DNA from: Pseudomonadota bacterium
Lineage (GTDB): Bacteria > Pseudomonadota > Gammaproteobacteria > Burkholderiales > Burkholderiaceae_C
Reading direction: 5' to 3'
Assembly: GCA_018241265.1 (NCBI GenBank)
Contig: JAFEEF010000068.1
Coordinates: 100,441-164,440 of the forward strand
Length of the DNA stretch: 64,000 bases
Made by a program: the position numbers and the translations under genes. The notes below the pieces were generated by a model. That model saw only the letters and a program-made list of their open reading frames with translations. It made no database searches and had not been told where the DNA came from. This document shows, one piece after another, positions 27,035 to 43,933 of the stretch (positions are counted from its first letter, which is position 1; the number at the start of each line of letters is the position of its first letter).

Positions 27035-30000
27035 ACGCCCTGGACACGCCCTCCCCGGAACCCCGCCTGCACGACCTGCTGCGCGCGCGCGCCGCCGACC
27101 ACGGCGGCAAGACCGCGTTCCGCTTCCTGCGCGACGGCGAGATCGAGGCCGAGCGAATCGGCTATGCGGAGCTCCAGGCCGCTGCCGCCGGCCTGGCGCA
27201 TGAGCTGCGGCAACGCCGCCCGGCCGGCGACCGCGTGCTGCTGTTCCTGCCGACCGGCATCGATTACGTCGTCGCCTTCTTCGGCTGCCTGCTGGCGGGC
27301 CTGGTCGCCGTGCCGCTCTATCCGCCGCGCGCCAATCGCGCCGATCCGCGGGTCGCCGCGGTCATCGCCGACTCGGGCGCGACGCTCGCGCTGTGTAGCG
27401 CCGACGCGCGCGCCGAGACCTGGGCCTGCTGCAGCCCGGAGGCCGCGGCGCCGATCGAGGTGCTGACGATGCGCGTCGCCGACTGGCGGCGGACGGGTAC
27501 CGGCCTGCAGACGGCGTCGGGAGGCGGCAACGCGCTCGCCTACCTGCAGTACACGTCCGGCTCGACCGGCGATCCGAAGGGCGTGATGATCTCGCATCGC
27601 AACGCCCTGGCGAATGCGCGGCAGATGCAGTCGGCCTACGCGCTGACGGACCGCGACGAGTTCGTCAGCTGGCTGCCGCTGTTCCACGACATGGGCCTGG
27701 TCGGCAGCGTGACGGTCGCGGTGCTGGTCGGCGCCACGTCGACGCTGCTGCCGCCCGCCGCCTTCCTGCAGCGGCCGTTGCGCTGGCTGCGTGCGATCAG
27801 CGACGTCGGGGGCTCGTTCAGCGGCGGCCCGAACTTCGGCTACGAGCTCTGCCTCGAGCGCGTGACCGCGGCGGAACGCGATGCATTGCGACTGCAGCGC
27901 TGGCGCATCGCGGTCAACAGCGCCGAGCCGGTGCGCGCCGCGACGCTGGAACGCTTCGCGGCGATGTTCGCGCCGGCCGGCTTCCGGCGCGACGCGCTGT
28001 TCCCGTCGTACGGCCTGGCGGAGGCGACGCTGCTCGTCGGGTCGCGGCGCGACCGCCGGCCGGTGGTGCGCCACTTCGTCACCGAGGCGCTGAACGCGGG
28101 CGTCGTCACCGAGAGCGGCGCGACGCCGCAGACGGTCGCCCTCGCCGGCTGCGGCGCGGCGGCCGATACCGAGACGATCCGCATCGTCGCGCCGGACACC
28201 GGCCTGCCGGTCGAGCCGGGACAGGTGGGCGAGATCTGGGTCGCCGGCGCGAGCGTCTCCGCCGGCTACTGGCAGAACCCGCGGGCGACCGCGCAGACGT
28301 TCGGCGCGCGGCTGCCGGACAGCGACGAGCGCTTCCTGCGCACCGGCGATCTCGGCTTCTGGCACGACCGCGAACTCTTCGTCGCGGCCCGGCTCAAGGA
28401 TCTGATCATCATCCGCGGCCGCAACCATGCGCCGCAGGACATCGAGCACACCGTCGAGCAGGCGAGCAGCGCGGTGCAGGCCGGGGGCGTGATCGCATTC
28501 TCGGTCCAGGAGGATCAGGTCGAGCAGCTGATCGTCGTCGCGGAGCTGAAGCGCATCGCCCGGCATGGCGTCGATCTGTCCGAGGAGTGCGCCGCGATCC
28601 GCGAGGCCGTGCTGGCGGAGCACGAGGTGCGCGTCGAACGGCTGCAGCTGATCGGGCCGCGCAAGCTGCCGAAGACGAGCAGCGGCAAGCTGCAGCGCGG
28701 ACTCTGTCGCCGGCTGTTCGTCGACGGCGCGCTCGATCCGGTGCTGGCGTGGCCGCCGGAGTCGGCCGTGCCCGCCCTTCCGGCCACCGTGCCGGAGACA
28801 GGCTCCGCTGCGGCCCGCGAGGCCGATGCGCTGATCGGCTGGCTCAGGCGCTATGCCGCCGAGCGCATCAACTCGCGCATCATCGACGAGCGGCGCTGCA
28901 TCCCGCCGTACATCGTGCTCGACTTCGGCAACCGCGGTCTGCTCGGCCTGCAGGTGCCGCGTGCGCAGGGCGGCCTCGAACTGGACGATCGCAGCTTCTT
29001 GCGCGTCATCGAGCAGCTCGGTGCGATCGACCAGACGCTCGCGCTGTTCGTCGGCCTGCACAACGTGCTCGGCGTGCGGCCGATCCAGCGCCATGCGGCG
29101 CCCGCGTTGCGCGAGCGGCTGCTGCCGCTGCTGGCCGGCGGGCGCGAACTGGCGGCGTTCGCGCTGACCGAGCCGGGTGCCGGATCGGATCCGTCCGCGA
29201 TGGGCGCCACCGCGCAAGCCGTCGGTCCCGATGCCTGGTCACTGCGCGGCGAGAAGATCTGGAGCGGCGCGGCCGCGTGGGCCGGCGCGATCAACGTGTT
29301 CGCCCGCGAGCTCGCGCCGGACGGCACGCCGCTCGGCTTCAGCGCGTTCGTCGTGCGCCAGGGAACGCCGGGGCTGGTGCAGGGCCCCGAGGCCTTGACG
29401 ACCGGCGTGCGCGGGCTGGTCCAGAACCAGGTCCTGCTGCGCGACGTCCGCGTCACGTCGGCCGACCGGCTGGGCGCGCCCGGCACCGGCATGGCGGTGG
29501 CGCAGGACGCGATGATGCAAGGGCGCCTCGCGATCGCCGGCGCCGCGCTCGGCGCGATGCAGCGCTGCGCCCAACTGATGCTGCGCTACGCGCAGCGCCG
29601 CACGGTGGCCGGCGGTCTGCTGATCGACAACCCGGTGACGCGCGATCGCCTCGAGCGCCTCGGCGGCGCGATCGGCGCGGCGCGCTGCCTGGTCTACGCG
29701 GCGGCCGACCTGTCCGAGGCCCCGCATGCACCGCTGGTCGAACTGTCCGCGGCCTGCAAGATCCTGGTGCCGGAAGAGCTCTGGCGCGCCGTCGACGACC
29801 TGACGCAGTTGCTCGGCGGCCGCGGCTACATCGAGACCAACGGCATTCCGCAGTGGATGCGCGACGCCCGCGTGCTGCGCATCTTCGAGGGGCCGACCGA
29901 GACCTTGAAGAGCTTTCTCGGCGCACTCGCGGGCCGGCAGCCGGAGCGCATCGCGCGCATCGTCGGCGACGATCTCGGCGCACCGGCGCTCGCCGAACGG

Positions 30001-30824
30001 TTGCGCGCGCTGCTCGGCGCGCCGGCAGCGGCGCACGACGAGCCGGCATGGCGCCAGCAGTCGATCGCCGATGTCGTCGTCCATGCCTGCACGCTGGCGG
30101 CGGTCGAGTCGGCACGCGCGCGCCTCGACGACCGCGATGCCGATGCGACGGCCGAGCACGACCTGGCCGCCGCGTGGGCGATGCGGCGTCTGGAAGGCGC
30201 CGAGCGGCGGCTCGAGATGCGCGGCAGCGCCGGCCGCGCGCCGCAGGACGCGACGCGGATCGCGCGCGGCATCGCGGCGTACGAGCGCCGCATCGGCAAC
30301 GTCGACCAGGCGATGGCCGGCGAGGCGCACGAACTCGATGCGCTGCTGCGGCCGGCGGCGCCCGCGGTGGCCTCCGAGGTCGCGCCATCCGACCCATGGC
30401 CGGCCAAGCCGCGCATGCCGCCGGTCACGCCACCCGATGCCGCGCAGGCGCGTTCCGGCCTGCAACGCGAGCTGTCCGACTGGATGCGGGCCTGGATCGC
30501 CGCGCGCAACCGCGTCCCGGCGAACGAGGTGCCGGCCGACGCCAACTTCTATCGCCACGGCCTCGACTCCGTCGCCGCGGTCGAGATGGCGCAGGCGCTC
30601 GAGGACCGCTTCGGCGCGCATCCCGATGCGAGCCCGACCTTGATGTGGGAGTACCCGAGCGTGGACGCGCTCTGCGCCCACCTGGCGTCGACCTATCCTG
30701 AAGGCCGAGGCACGCCTCCGAATCCCGCCGGCCGAACGGCCGCCGCGCCGCCCGCATCGCTGCCGGCGCGCCTCGCCGACGAGATCCGTGCAGCCCGCGA
30801 ACTGATCGAACCGCAGGACGCGCG

Positions 30825-30828
<4 letters not shown>
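27031..30828 (+). CDS. FAAL - acyl-CoA dehydrogenase - ACP fusion protein
   Basis: 1265 aa, three domains. FAAL about 1-575: LQYTSGSTGDPKGVMISH, SWLPLFHDMGL, GGPNFGYELC, PKTSSGKLQRG. ACAD about 600-960: LTEPGAGSDPSAMG, GEKIWSGAAAWA, and RIFEGPTET with the canonical catalytic Glu at 953. A helical linker then leads to an ACP with YRHGLDSVAAVEMA, Ser1180. The arrangement loads a fatty acid, desaturates it on the carrier (probably alpha-beta) and passes it to the PKS encoded immediately downstream. An Ala/Pro tail ending ELIEPQDAR may be a docking region. Confidence 0.92.
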
Positions 30829-36475
<5,647 letters not shown>

Positions 36476-36479
<4 letters not shown>

Positions 36480-39400
36480 CGACCGAACTGCCGCCGTCCG
36501 AGGCCATCGACCTGGCCGGCAAGCGCCGCCTCGCGAAGCGGCTGCTGATGCATCGCGCCCGGCGCGCGCGCGGCCTCCATCCGACCGCGCCGGGGCAACG
36601 CGCGCTCTGGTACCTCCAGGCGCTCGACCCGGACAGCTCGGCCTACAACATCAACTCGACGGTCCGGCTGCGCGCGCCGTTCGATCCGCAGGCGCTGGAG
36701 CGCGCACTGAACCTTCTGGTGGCGCGGCACGAGAGCCTGCGCAGCGAGTTCTGCATCGATGCCGGCGAGCCGGTGCGGCGCGTGCTCGATGCCGTCCGGT
36801 TGCGAGTGGATGTCCAGGACGGCCGCCGGGTCGACGCGGCCGAGCTCCAGCGCCGCCTCGATCGGGCCGCCGGCACGCCGTTCGACCTCGCCCGCGCGCC
36901 GCTGCTGCGCGTGGCGGCGTTCGTGTGCGGCGACGCCGACACGGTGGTCTCGATCACCGTCCATCACGTCATCGGCGACTTCTGGTCGATGGTGCAGTGC
37001 ATGCGCGAGCTCGGCGAGCTCTATGCGGCCTGCATCGCCGGCGCGCCCGCCGCACGGCCCCCGCGGCCGGCGGACTACACCGACTTCGTCATCGACCAGG
37101 AGAACCTGCTCGACGGACCATCCGGCGAGCGCTTGTGGGCGTTCTGGCGCGCAACGCTGGCCGGCCATGCGGGACGGCTGCCGCTGCCGCTGGACCGGCC
37201 GCGGCCGCTGCTGCAGGACTTCCGCGGCGGCGTCGTGCCGGTCGAGCTGGATCGCGCCGTGCTGGCACGCCTGCGCGAGCTGGCGCGCGACGAGGGCACG
37301 ACGCTGTTCGCGGCCCTGCTCGCCGCTTACCAGGGGCTGCTGGCGCGCCTCGCCGGTGTCGACGACATCATCGTCGGCGTCCCGATGTCCGGCCGCACGA
37401 GTGCACGCCATGCGCAGACGGTGGGCTACTTCGCCAACCTCGTGCCGATCCGCGTGCGACTGCCGCGCGGCACCACCGTGCGCGGCCTGCTGCGCGAGGT
37501 GCGCACGCAGACGCTCGCCGCGATGGCGCATCAGGAGCTGCCGTTCGCGCTGATGGTCGAGCGGCTCGCCGCGTCGTCCGACGATCGCTACGCGCCGCTC
37601 GTGCAGGCCGCGTTCATGTTCGAGAAGTCGCAGCACGCGGACCAGGCCGGCGTGCTGCAGTTCGTCGGCGGCCAGGGCGACCCGGAGGCGCGCCTGCGCA
37701 TCGGGCCGTTCAGCGCGGAGCCGGTCGCGGTGTCGCACCGCAGCGCGCAGTTCGACCTCAATCTGATGGTCGAGGAGGTCGACGGCCGGCTCACCGGCTT
37801 TCTCGAGTTCGGCAGCGCGGTCTTCGATCGGGCGACCGCAGCCGGCATCGCGGCGCGCTGGATGCAGTTCGCCGCCGGCATGGCAGCGCATGCCGATCGG
37901 CGCCTGGACGACGTCGACCTGCTGCTGCCCGGCGAGTGCGCGACCTTGCTGCAGGCATGGAACGCGACGCAGGTGCCGCTGCCGCCGCGACCGGACCTGC
38001 ACGCCCTGTTCCTCGCGCAGGCCACGCGCCATCCGGACCGGCCGGCGCTGCGCTGCGACGGCACGCGGCTCGGCTACGGCGCACTGGCCGCCGAGGCCGC
38101 GCGGGTCGAGCAGCGGCTGCATGCAGCCGGTATCGCGCCCGGCATGCTGATCGGCGTGGCGCTGCAGCGCGGCCCGCTGCTGGTCGCCGCGCTGCTCGGC
38201 ATCCTCGCCTGCGGCGCTGCCTATCTGCCGCTCGACCTCGGCCATCCGCCGGCCCGTCTGCGCGAGATCCTCGACGAAGCGCGCACGAACGGCGTCGTCG
38301 CCGATGCCGCGTCGGCCGCGCTGCTGCGGCCGCTGACGCCGCAGCTGCTGGTGCTCGACGATGCGAGCCCGGCAGCGCGCGACGCCCGCCTCGCCCCGCT
38401 CGATGCCGAAGGCGTCGCCGCGGCACGCCAGGGTCTGGCCTACGTGCTCTACACGTCCGGTTCGACCGGCCGGCCCAAGGGCGTCGCGATCCGGCATGCG
38501 AGCGTCGTCAACGTCCTGCTCGACATCGCGCAACGCATCGCGCTCGGGCCGTCCGATCGGGTGCTGGCCGCCACGACGATCTGCTTCGACATCGCCGGGC
38601 TCGAGATCTTCATGCCGCTGCTGCACGGCGCCGAGATCGTGCTGCTGCGCGACAACGAAGGCATGGACATCGTCGAGGCGCTGAGCGGGCGCGACCTCAG
38701 CGTCGCCCAGGCCACGCCGTCGATGTGGAAGCTGCTGCTGGCGAGCGGCTGGCGCGGCCGGAGCGACCTCACCGTGCTGTGCGGCGGCGAGGCGCTCGAG
38801 GCCGAGCTGGCGGCCCGGCTCGCCGGCTGCTGCAAGACGCTCTACAACGTCTACGGCCCGACCGAGACCACGATCTGGTCGACGTTGAAGCAGATGCCGG
38901 CGGGCGCACACGATCCCGTGCGGATCGGCAGGCCGCTCGCCAACACCGAGGTCTACGTCCTCGACGAACACCTCGCGCCGCTGCCGCCGCGCGTGCCCGG
39001 CGATCTCTACATCGGCGGGGCCGGCCTCGCGATCGGCTACTGGCGCCGGCCGGACCTGAGCGCCGAGCGCTTCGTTCCGCATCCGTTCGACCCGACCGCC
39101 GGCGCGCGCCTCTACCGCACCGGCGACCGCGCCCGCTGGACCCACGACGGCGAGCTCGAATTCCTCGGGCGGCTGGACGCGCAGGTCAAGATCCGCGGGC
39201 ACCGCATCGAGCCGGCCGACATCGAGGCCAAGCTGCGGACGCATCCGCGCGTCGAGGCCTGCGCGGTCACGGCAAGTGCCGCGGATGGCGCAGCAGACCT
39301 CGAACTCGTCGCGCACATCGTGGCGCAGCAGGCACTACAGACCGACGCGCTGCGCGCGCACCTGCTGGCGCTGCTGCCGGCGTATGCCGTGCCGCTGCGC

Positions 39401-40492
39401 TATCGCCTCGTCGATGCGCTGCCGCTGACGCCGAACGGCAAGGTCGACCGCAACCGCCTGGCGGCGGACGTTCCGGAGCGAGCCGCGGTGGCCCCCCAAG
39501 CAGCGGCCGCCGGCGCCACCCCGCTCGAGGCGCAGCTGTGCGGCATCTGGTCCGAGCTGCTCGGTAGCCCGGTGGGTCCCGACGACGATTTCTTCGAGCT
39601 CGGCGGGCATTCGCTGATGGCGATCACGCTGATGGCGCGCATCGAGTCGGCCCTCGGCATCGCGCTGCCGGTCGCCGGCCTGCTGCGCGCACGCACGGTC
39701 CGGCAGCTCGCGCAGGCCTGCACCCGGCTGCCGCAGGACGGCGCGCAGGTGCTGGTGACGCTGCGCGGTACGCAGGTCCGCGGGCCGGTCGCCGTCGTCG
39801 TGCCCGGCATAGGCAACAGCCTGATCGCCTACCGGCATCTCGCCGACGCGCTGCCCGCGGCACTGAGCGTCGTCGGCATCGACACCGTGTCCCTCTGGCA
39901 CGAAGCGATCGACCTGCCCGGTGCGGCGGCACGCTGCGCCGACCGTCTGCTGGCCGCCTGGCCGGACCGTCCGCTCCGACTCTTCGGCCACTCGTTCGGC
40001 GGGCTGCTCGCGCTGGCCACGGCCGACGAGCTGGCCGAGCGCACCGGCGCGTTCCCCGACGTGGTGCTGCTCGACACGCTCGCCCCCGACGCCGCGGCCG
40101 CGCAGGCCGCCGCCTTCGGCGCGGACGATCTCGATGCGACGCTAGCCTGGATGCGTGCCGCAGGACGCCTGCCGCCGGCAGACGTGCCGCCGACGGCCGG
40201 CGCGCACGTCGACGCCTGGCGCAGGCAGCTCGACGCCGCCGCGCGCTGGCGGCCGCGCCGCTATGCCGGTCCGGTGCGGATCGCACGCGCGCTGCGCCCG
40301 CTCGATGCGGCGCGCGGCTTCGGCATCGCGACGCAGGCCGACGGCTCCGACTGGCGCGCCTGCTGCACCGGGCCGCTGACGGTGATCGACGTCGATGCCG
40401 CCGATCACTTCTCGATCATCGAGCCGCCGCACGTGCAGACGCTCCTGCAGCGCCTGCACGAACATGCCGGCGGCACGCCGGTGGAGGCCTAG
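36476..40492 (+). CDS. Nonribosomal peptide synthetase C-A(Gly)-PCP-TE
   Basis: 1338 aa termination module. C domain about 30-460 with VHHVIGDFWS (His163, His164, Asp168). A domain about 480-1000: YTSGSTGRPKG, FDIAGLEIF, YGPTETTIWST, YRTGDRARW, NGKVDR (Lys989). Reading the ten specificity positions by eye gives D-I-L-Q-L-G-V-I-W-K, one change from the known glycine code DILQLGLIWK. PCP with LGGHSL (Ser1046). TE with GHSFGG (Ser1173) and His1311. Predicted to join the polyketide-extended acyl chain to glycine and release it by hydrolysis or cyclisation. Confidence 0.95.
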
Positions 40493-40497
40493 CAGCG

Positions 40498-40998
40498 ATG
40501 TCCGCGTGGCGACGTGCGACCCCGGTGCTCGTCTGCGCAGCGGCATGGATCGCCGCGGACCAGGCCACGAAGAGCCTGATGCGGCGCCTGCTCGGCATCG
40601 GCGACATCGTGTCGATGCTCGGCGGCACCGTCGTGCTGCGCCCGACCTACAACCGCGGCGCCTTCCTCAGCCTCGGCGCATCGATGTCCGGCGCGGCGCG
40701 CGACGCGGTCTTCGTCTACGGTGCCGGCGTGCTGCTGATCGTCCTCCTGGTCTGGGCGGCGCGCACGGCGCGCCTGCTGCGCTGGGAGGCGCTGGGCGCC
40801 GCCGCGATCCTCGGCGGCGGGCTGAGCAACCTGATCGACCGGGTGCTACAGGACGGCCGCGTGTTCGACTTCCTGAACCTGGGCCTGGGCAGCCTGCGCA
40901 CCGGCATCTTCAACGTCGCCGACGTCGGGATCATGGCCGGCGCGGCGCTGCTCTGCACCGCGCGGTGGATCGCACCGCCGCAGGCGACCGGAGCCTGA
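40498..40998 (+). CDS. Signal peptidase II (LspA) homologue inside the biosynthetic run
   Basis: 166 aa, four predicted transmembrane helices. The aspartyl protease residues are both present: SNLIDR with Asp114 and FNVAD with Asp142. The YNRGAF motif corresponds to the conserved NxGAAF segment but is shortened. LspA cleaves prolipoprotein signal peptides. Housekeeping lspA normally sits next to ileS, so a copy five bases after an NRPS gene suggests a special role, such as resistance to an LspA-inhibiting product. An alternative is a protein with a changed membrane substrate. Confidence 0.85.
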   Translation: MSAWRRATPVLVCAAAWIAADQATKSLMRRLLGIGDIVSMLGGTVVLRPTYNRGAFLSLGASMSGAARDAVFVYGAGVLLIVLLVWAARTARLLRWEALGAAAILGGGLSNLIDRVLQDGRVFDFLNLGLGSLRTGIFNVADVGIMAGAALLCTARWIAPPQATGA

Positions 40999-41000
40999 CC

Positions 41001-42140
41001 GTGGCCGCGGCACGCGCACGGCGATCGATGTCGCAATCGATGTCCCACTATGCGGCAACGCACCTGCTGTCGAGCCTGCCGGGCATACCGCTGGGCCGCA
41101 TGCTCGCGCTGCTCCGTGTGCACGGCCGGCGCATCAGCCCGGCTTACCTGCCGCGCATCGCCTTCCATCTGGCGGCCGGGACGGCCGTCTCCGCGCTCGC
41201 GCTGCTCGAACGCCTGGTCTGGGGCGCGCCGCCCGCGCTCCCGGCGTCGAACGAGCCGGTGTTCGTGCTCGGCCACTGGCGCAGCGGCACGACCTTCCTG
41301 CATCGGCTGCTCGCGGCCGATCCGTCGTTCGCCGCGCCGACCCAGTTCGAGGCCACGCTGCCGCAGTGCTTCCGCATCACCGAATCCTGGCTCAAGCCGG
41401 CCGTGCAGCGCGCGCTGCCGAAGACGCGCGGCTACGACGAGGTCGCGCTCGACCTCGACGCCGCCTGGGAAGACGAGACGGCGCTCTTCAGCATGACGCT
41501 GCAGTCGCCGATGCTCGCGTCGCTGTTTCCACGCGACGGCGAGCGGCATGCCGCGCTGCTGGCGCTGCAGAACCTGAGCGAGCGCGAACGGCTGGCCTGG
41601 GCGCGCGCGCTGCGCGGCTTCCTCGCCCGCATCGCGGCCGGCAGCGGCAACCGGCCGCTGCTCAAGTCGCCGCCGCACACCGCGCGGGTGAAGATGCTGG
41701 CCGAGCTGTACCCGAGCGCCCGCTTCATCCACATCCACCGCCATCCGTACGCGGTCTACGCGTCGACCTTGCGCATGATGGAAGTCTTCGGCGACCAGGT
41801 GCAACTGCAGCGTCCGCGCGACGGCGACATCGATGCCATCGTCGTCAGCCACTACAAGGCGATGCACCTGGCGTACTTCGAGCAGCGCGACGTGCTGGCG
41901 CCCGACCGCCTGTTCGAGGTCGGCTACGACGAGTTCGTCGCCGATCCGCTCGGCCAGCTCGAGCGGGCCTATCGCCGGCTCGCGCTCGGCGACTTCGAGC
42001 GCGTGCGGCCCGAGGTGCAGCGCCATCTCGCGTCGGTCGCCGGACATCGCGCGAGCGGCACGCCGGCGCTCGCGCCGGCGCTGCAGCAGCGCCTGCGGCG
42101 TGAATGGCATCTGAGCTTCGACCGCTGGGGCTACGCCTGA
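41001..42140 (+). CDS. PAPS-dependent sulfotransferase family protein
   Basis: 379 aa. The 5'-phosphosulfate loop is GHWRSGTTFLHRLL (starting Gly91), and the 3'-phosphate region is FIHIHRHPYAVYAS. KSPPHTARVKML matches the large Sulfotransfer_3-type family. A hydrophobic N-terminal segment may associate with the membrane. Expected to sulfate a hydroxyl on the product or a lipid. GTG 41001 is chosen because GGAG lies seven bases ahead and it follows the LspA stop by two bases; ATG 41028 is an alternative. Confidence 0.85.
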   Translation: MAAARARRSMSQSMSHYAATHLLSSLPGIPLGRMLALLRVHGRRISPAYLPRIAFHLAAGTAVSALALLERLVWGAPPALPASNEPVFVLGHWRSGTTFLHRLLAADPSFAAPTQFEATLPQCFRITESWLKPAVQRALPKTRGYDEVALDLDAAWEDETALFSMTLQSPMLASLFPRDGERHAALLALQNLSERERLAWARALRGFLARIAAGSGNRPLLKSPPHTARVKMLAELYPSARFIHIHRHPYAVYASTLRMMEVFGDQVQLQRPRDGDIDAIVVSHYKAMHLAYFEQRDVLAPDRLFEVGYDEFVADPLGQLERAYRRLALGDFERVRPEVQRHLASVAGHRASGTPALAPALQQRLRREWHLSFDRWGYA

Positions 42141-42153
42141 TAAAGGAACGCCA

Positions 42154-43917
42154 ATGAACATACTGGGATACGCCGGACTGGCGCACGACCCCTCCGTGGC
42201 AGTGCTCTGCGACGGGAAGATCCGCTGCGCGATCGAGAGCGAGAAGGTCACGCGGCACAAGCACGAGCTGAACGTCTTCCCAGAGCAGGCGATGCGCTTT
42301 GCGCTGAAGGCCGCCGGCGTCGAGTGGGAGTCGATCGAGTGCCTGGCGGTGAACTACGACGCCGGGCCGTGGGCGAACCGCTTCTACCTGCCGCACCTGT
42401 GGCGGTTCGCGAAGTCGGCCAACTTCGACACCGGCATCCTGCTGAACAACCTGATGATCTCGGCCAGCCACAATCCGCGCGTCTTCCGGCAGATGCACGA
42501 ATACACGAGCCCGAAGATCGCGCGCGTGCGCCACCATCTGGCGCACCTGGCGAGCAGCTTCCCGTACTCGCCGTACGAGGAGGCGGCCGTCGTGATCTTC
42601 GACGCCGCCAGCGAGCTCGAATGCACGTCGGCCTACCACTGCGCGGGCCGCTCCATCCGGCCGCTCTATTCGATGGACCTGCCGAACGATTCGCTGGGTT
42701 CGGTCTACATGCTGTCGACCCGGCACCTCGGCTACAAGATGCTCGGCGACGAGTACAAGGTGATGGGCCTGGCGCCCTACGGGCAGCCGCACGCGCCGTT
42801 CCGGCAGTTCTTCTGCCGGCTGATCCGCCTCGAGCCCGAAGGGCGCTACCGCGTCGACCGGACGCTGGCCGGGCAGGTGTTCAACAACGGCTGGAAGTTC
42901 CCGCATGCGGTGAGCCGGAGCCTCGAGGCGCGCCGCCATCCGGACGCCGACTTCGAGCAGATCCACATGGACTTCGCCTACGAGTTGCAGCGGCGCGTCG
43001 AGGAGGCGATGCTGCATGTGACGCGCCATCTGCACAAGACGACCGGCCTGCAGCAGCTGTGCATGGCCGGCGGCGTCGCGCTGAACAGCGTCGCCAACGG
43101 CAAGATCCTGCAGGAGAGCGGCTTTCGCGATGTCTTCATCCCGCCGGCGGCCCACGATGCGGGCACGTCGCTCGGCGCGGCGACTTACCAGCACTACTAC
43201 GTGCAGCGCGGCGAGCGCCCCGAGCCGATGCGGCACGCCTACTACGGTCCGTCCTACGACGACGCCTACATCGAGGACGAGCTGCGGCGCTGCGGCCAGT
43301 CGTACGTGCGCGTTGCCGATCCGGCGGCGGCGGCGGCGCGCTGCCTCGCCGACGGCCGCATCATCGGCTGGTTCCAGGGCGCGACGGAATTCGGCCCGCG
43401 CGCGCTCGGCAGCCGCAGCATCCTGGCCGACCCGCGGCAGGCCGACACGAAGGACAAGGTGAACCGCCTCGTGAAGGAGCGCGAGGGCTACCGCCCGTTC
43501 GCGCCGTCGCTGCTCAAGGAAGCCGCGTCGCAGTACCTGGAGCACGTCACCGACTCGCCGTTCATGCTGCTGGTGGACGCGGTGCGCCGGGAGCGGCGCC
43601 ACGAGATACCGGCGGTCGTGCATGTCGACGGCACCGCGCGGCCGCAGACGGTGGAGCAGGCGGTCAATCCGCTCTTCCATCGGCTGATCGATCAGTTCCG
43701 TCAGGTCACCGGCATTCCGGTCGTGCTCAACACGTCGTTCAACGTCGCCGGCGAACCGATCGTGAACACGCCGGTCGATGCGGTACGTTGCTTCAACGCC
43801 TGCGGGCTCGACGCGCTGGTGATCGGCTCATGCATCGTCGAGAAGGCATCGATGCGCGCGAGGCCCGACGCGAAGAGCCGCGAGACCGGCGCGCCGAGTC
43901 CCGCGCTGATGAGCTGA
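42154..43917 (+). CDS. Carbamoyltransferase, NodU/TobZ family
   Basis: 587 aa. Transfers carbamoyl from carbamoyl phosphate through carbamoyl-AMP to a hydroxyl. ILGYAGLAHDPSVAVL opens the Kae1-like domain; VRHHLAHLASSF gives the metal-binding histidines; YKVMGLAPYG, MAGGVALNSVANG and GWFQGATEFGPRALGSRSI are strong family markers; LNTSFNVAGEPIV lies in the C-terminal YrdC-like part. AAAGGA lies before the ATG. Last gene of the plus-strand run, convergent with the exporter genes 16 bases away. Confidence 0.94.
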   Translation: MNILGYAGLAHDPSVAVLCDGKIRCAIESEKVTRHKHELNVFPEQAMRFALKAAGVEWESIECLAVNYDAGPWANRFYLPHLWRFAKSANFDTGILLNNLMISASHNPRVFRQMHEYTSPKIARVRHHLAHLASSFPYSPYEEAAVVIFDAASELECTSAYHCAGRSIRPLYSMDLPNDSLGSVYMLSTRHLGYKMLGDEYKVMGLAPYGQPHAPFRQFFCRLIRLEPEGRYRVDRTLAGQVFNNGWKFPHAVSRSLEARRHPDADFEQIHMDFAYELQRRVEEAMLHVTRHLHKTTGLQQLCMAGGVALNSVANGKILQESGFRDVFIPPAAHDAGTSLGAATYQHYYVQRGERPEPMRHAYYGPSYDDAYIEDELRRCGQSYVRVADPAAAAARCLADGRIIGWFQGATEFGPRALGSRSILADPRQADTKDKVNRLVKEREGYRPFAPSLLKEAASQYLEHVTDSPFMLLVDAVRRERRHEIPAVVHVDGTARPQTVEQAVNPLFHRLIDQFRQVTGIPVVLNTSFNVAGEPIVNTPVDAVRCFNACGLDALVIGSCIVEKASMRARPDAKSRETGAPSPALMS

Positions 43918-43933
43918 AGTGACGACCTGAAAC

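Noticed and set aside
37000..40492. Tetramic-acid-forming (Dieckmann) release by the TE
   Set aside because: The PKS module has KR and DH domains, so no beta-keto group should remain for Dieckmann cyclisation; a standard GHSFG TE is present.
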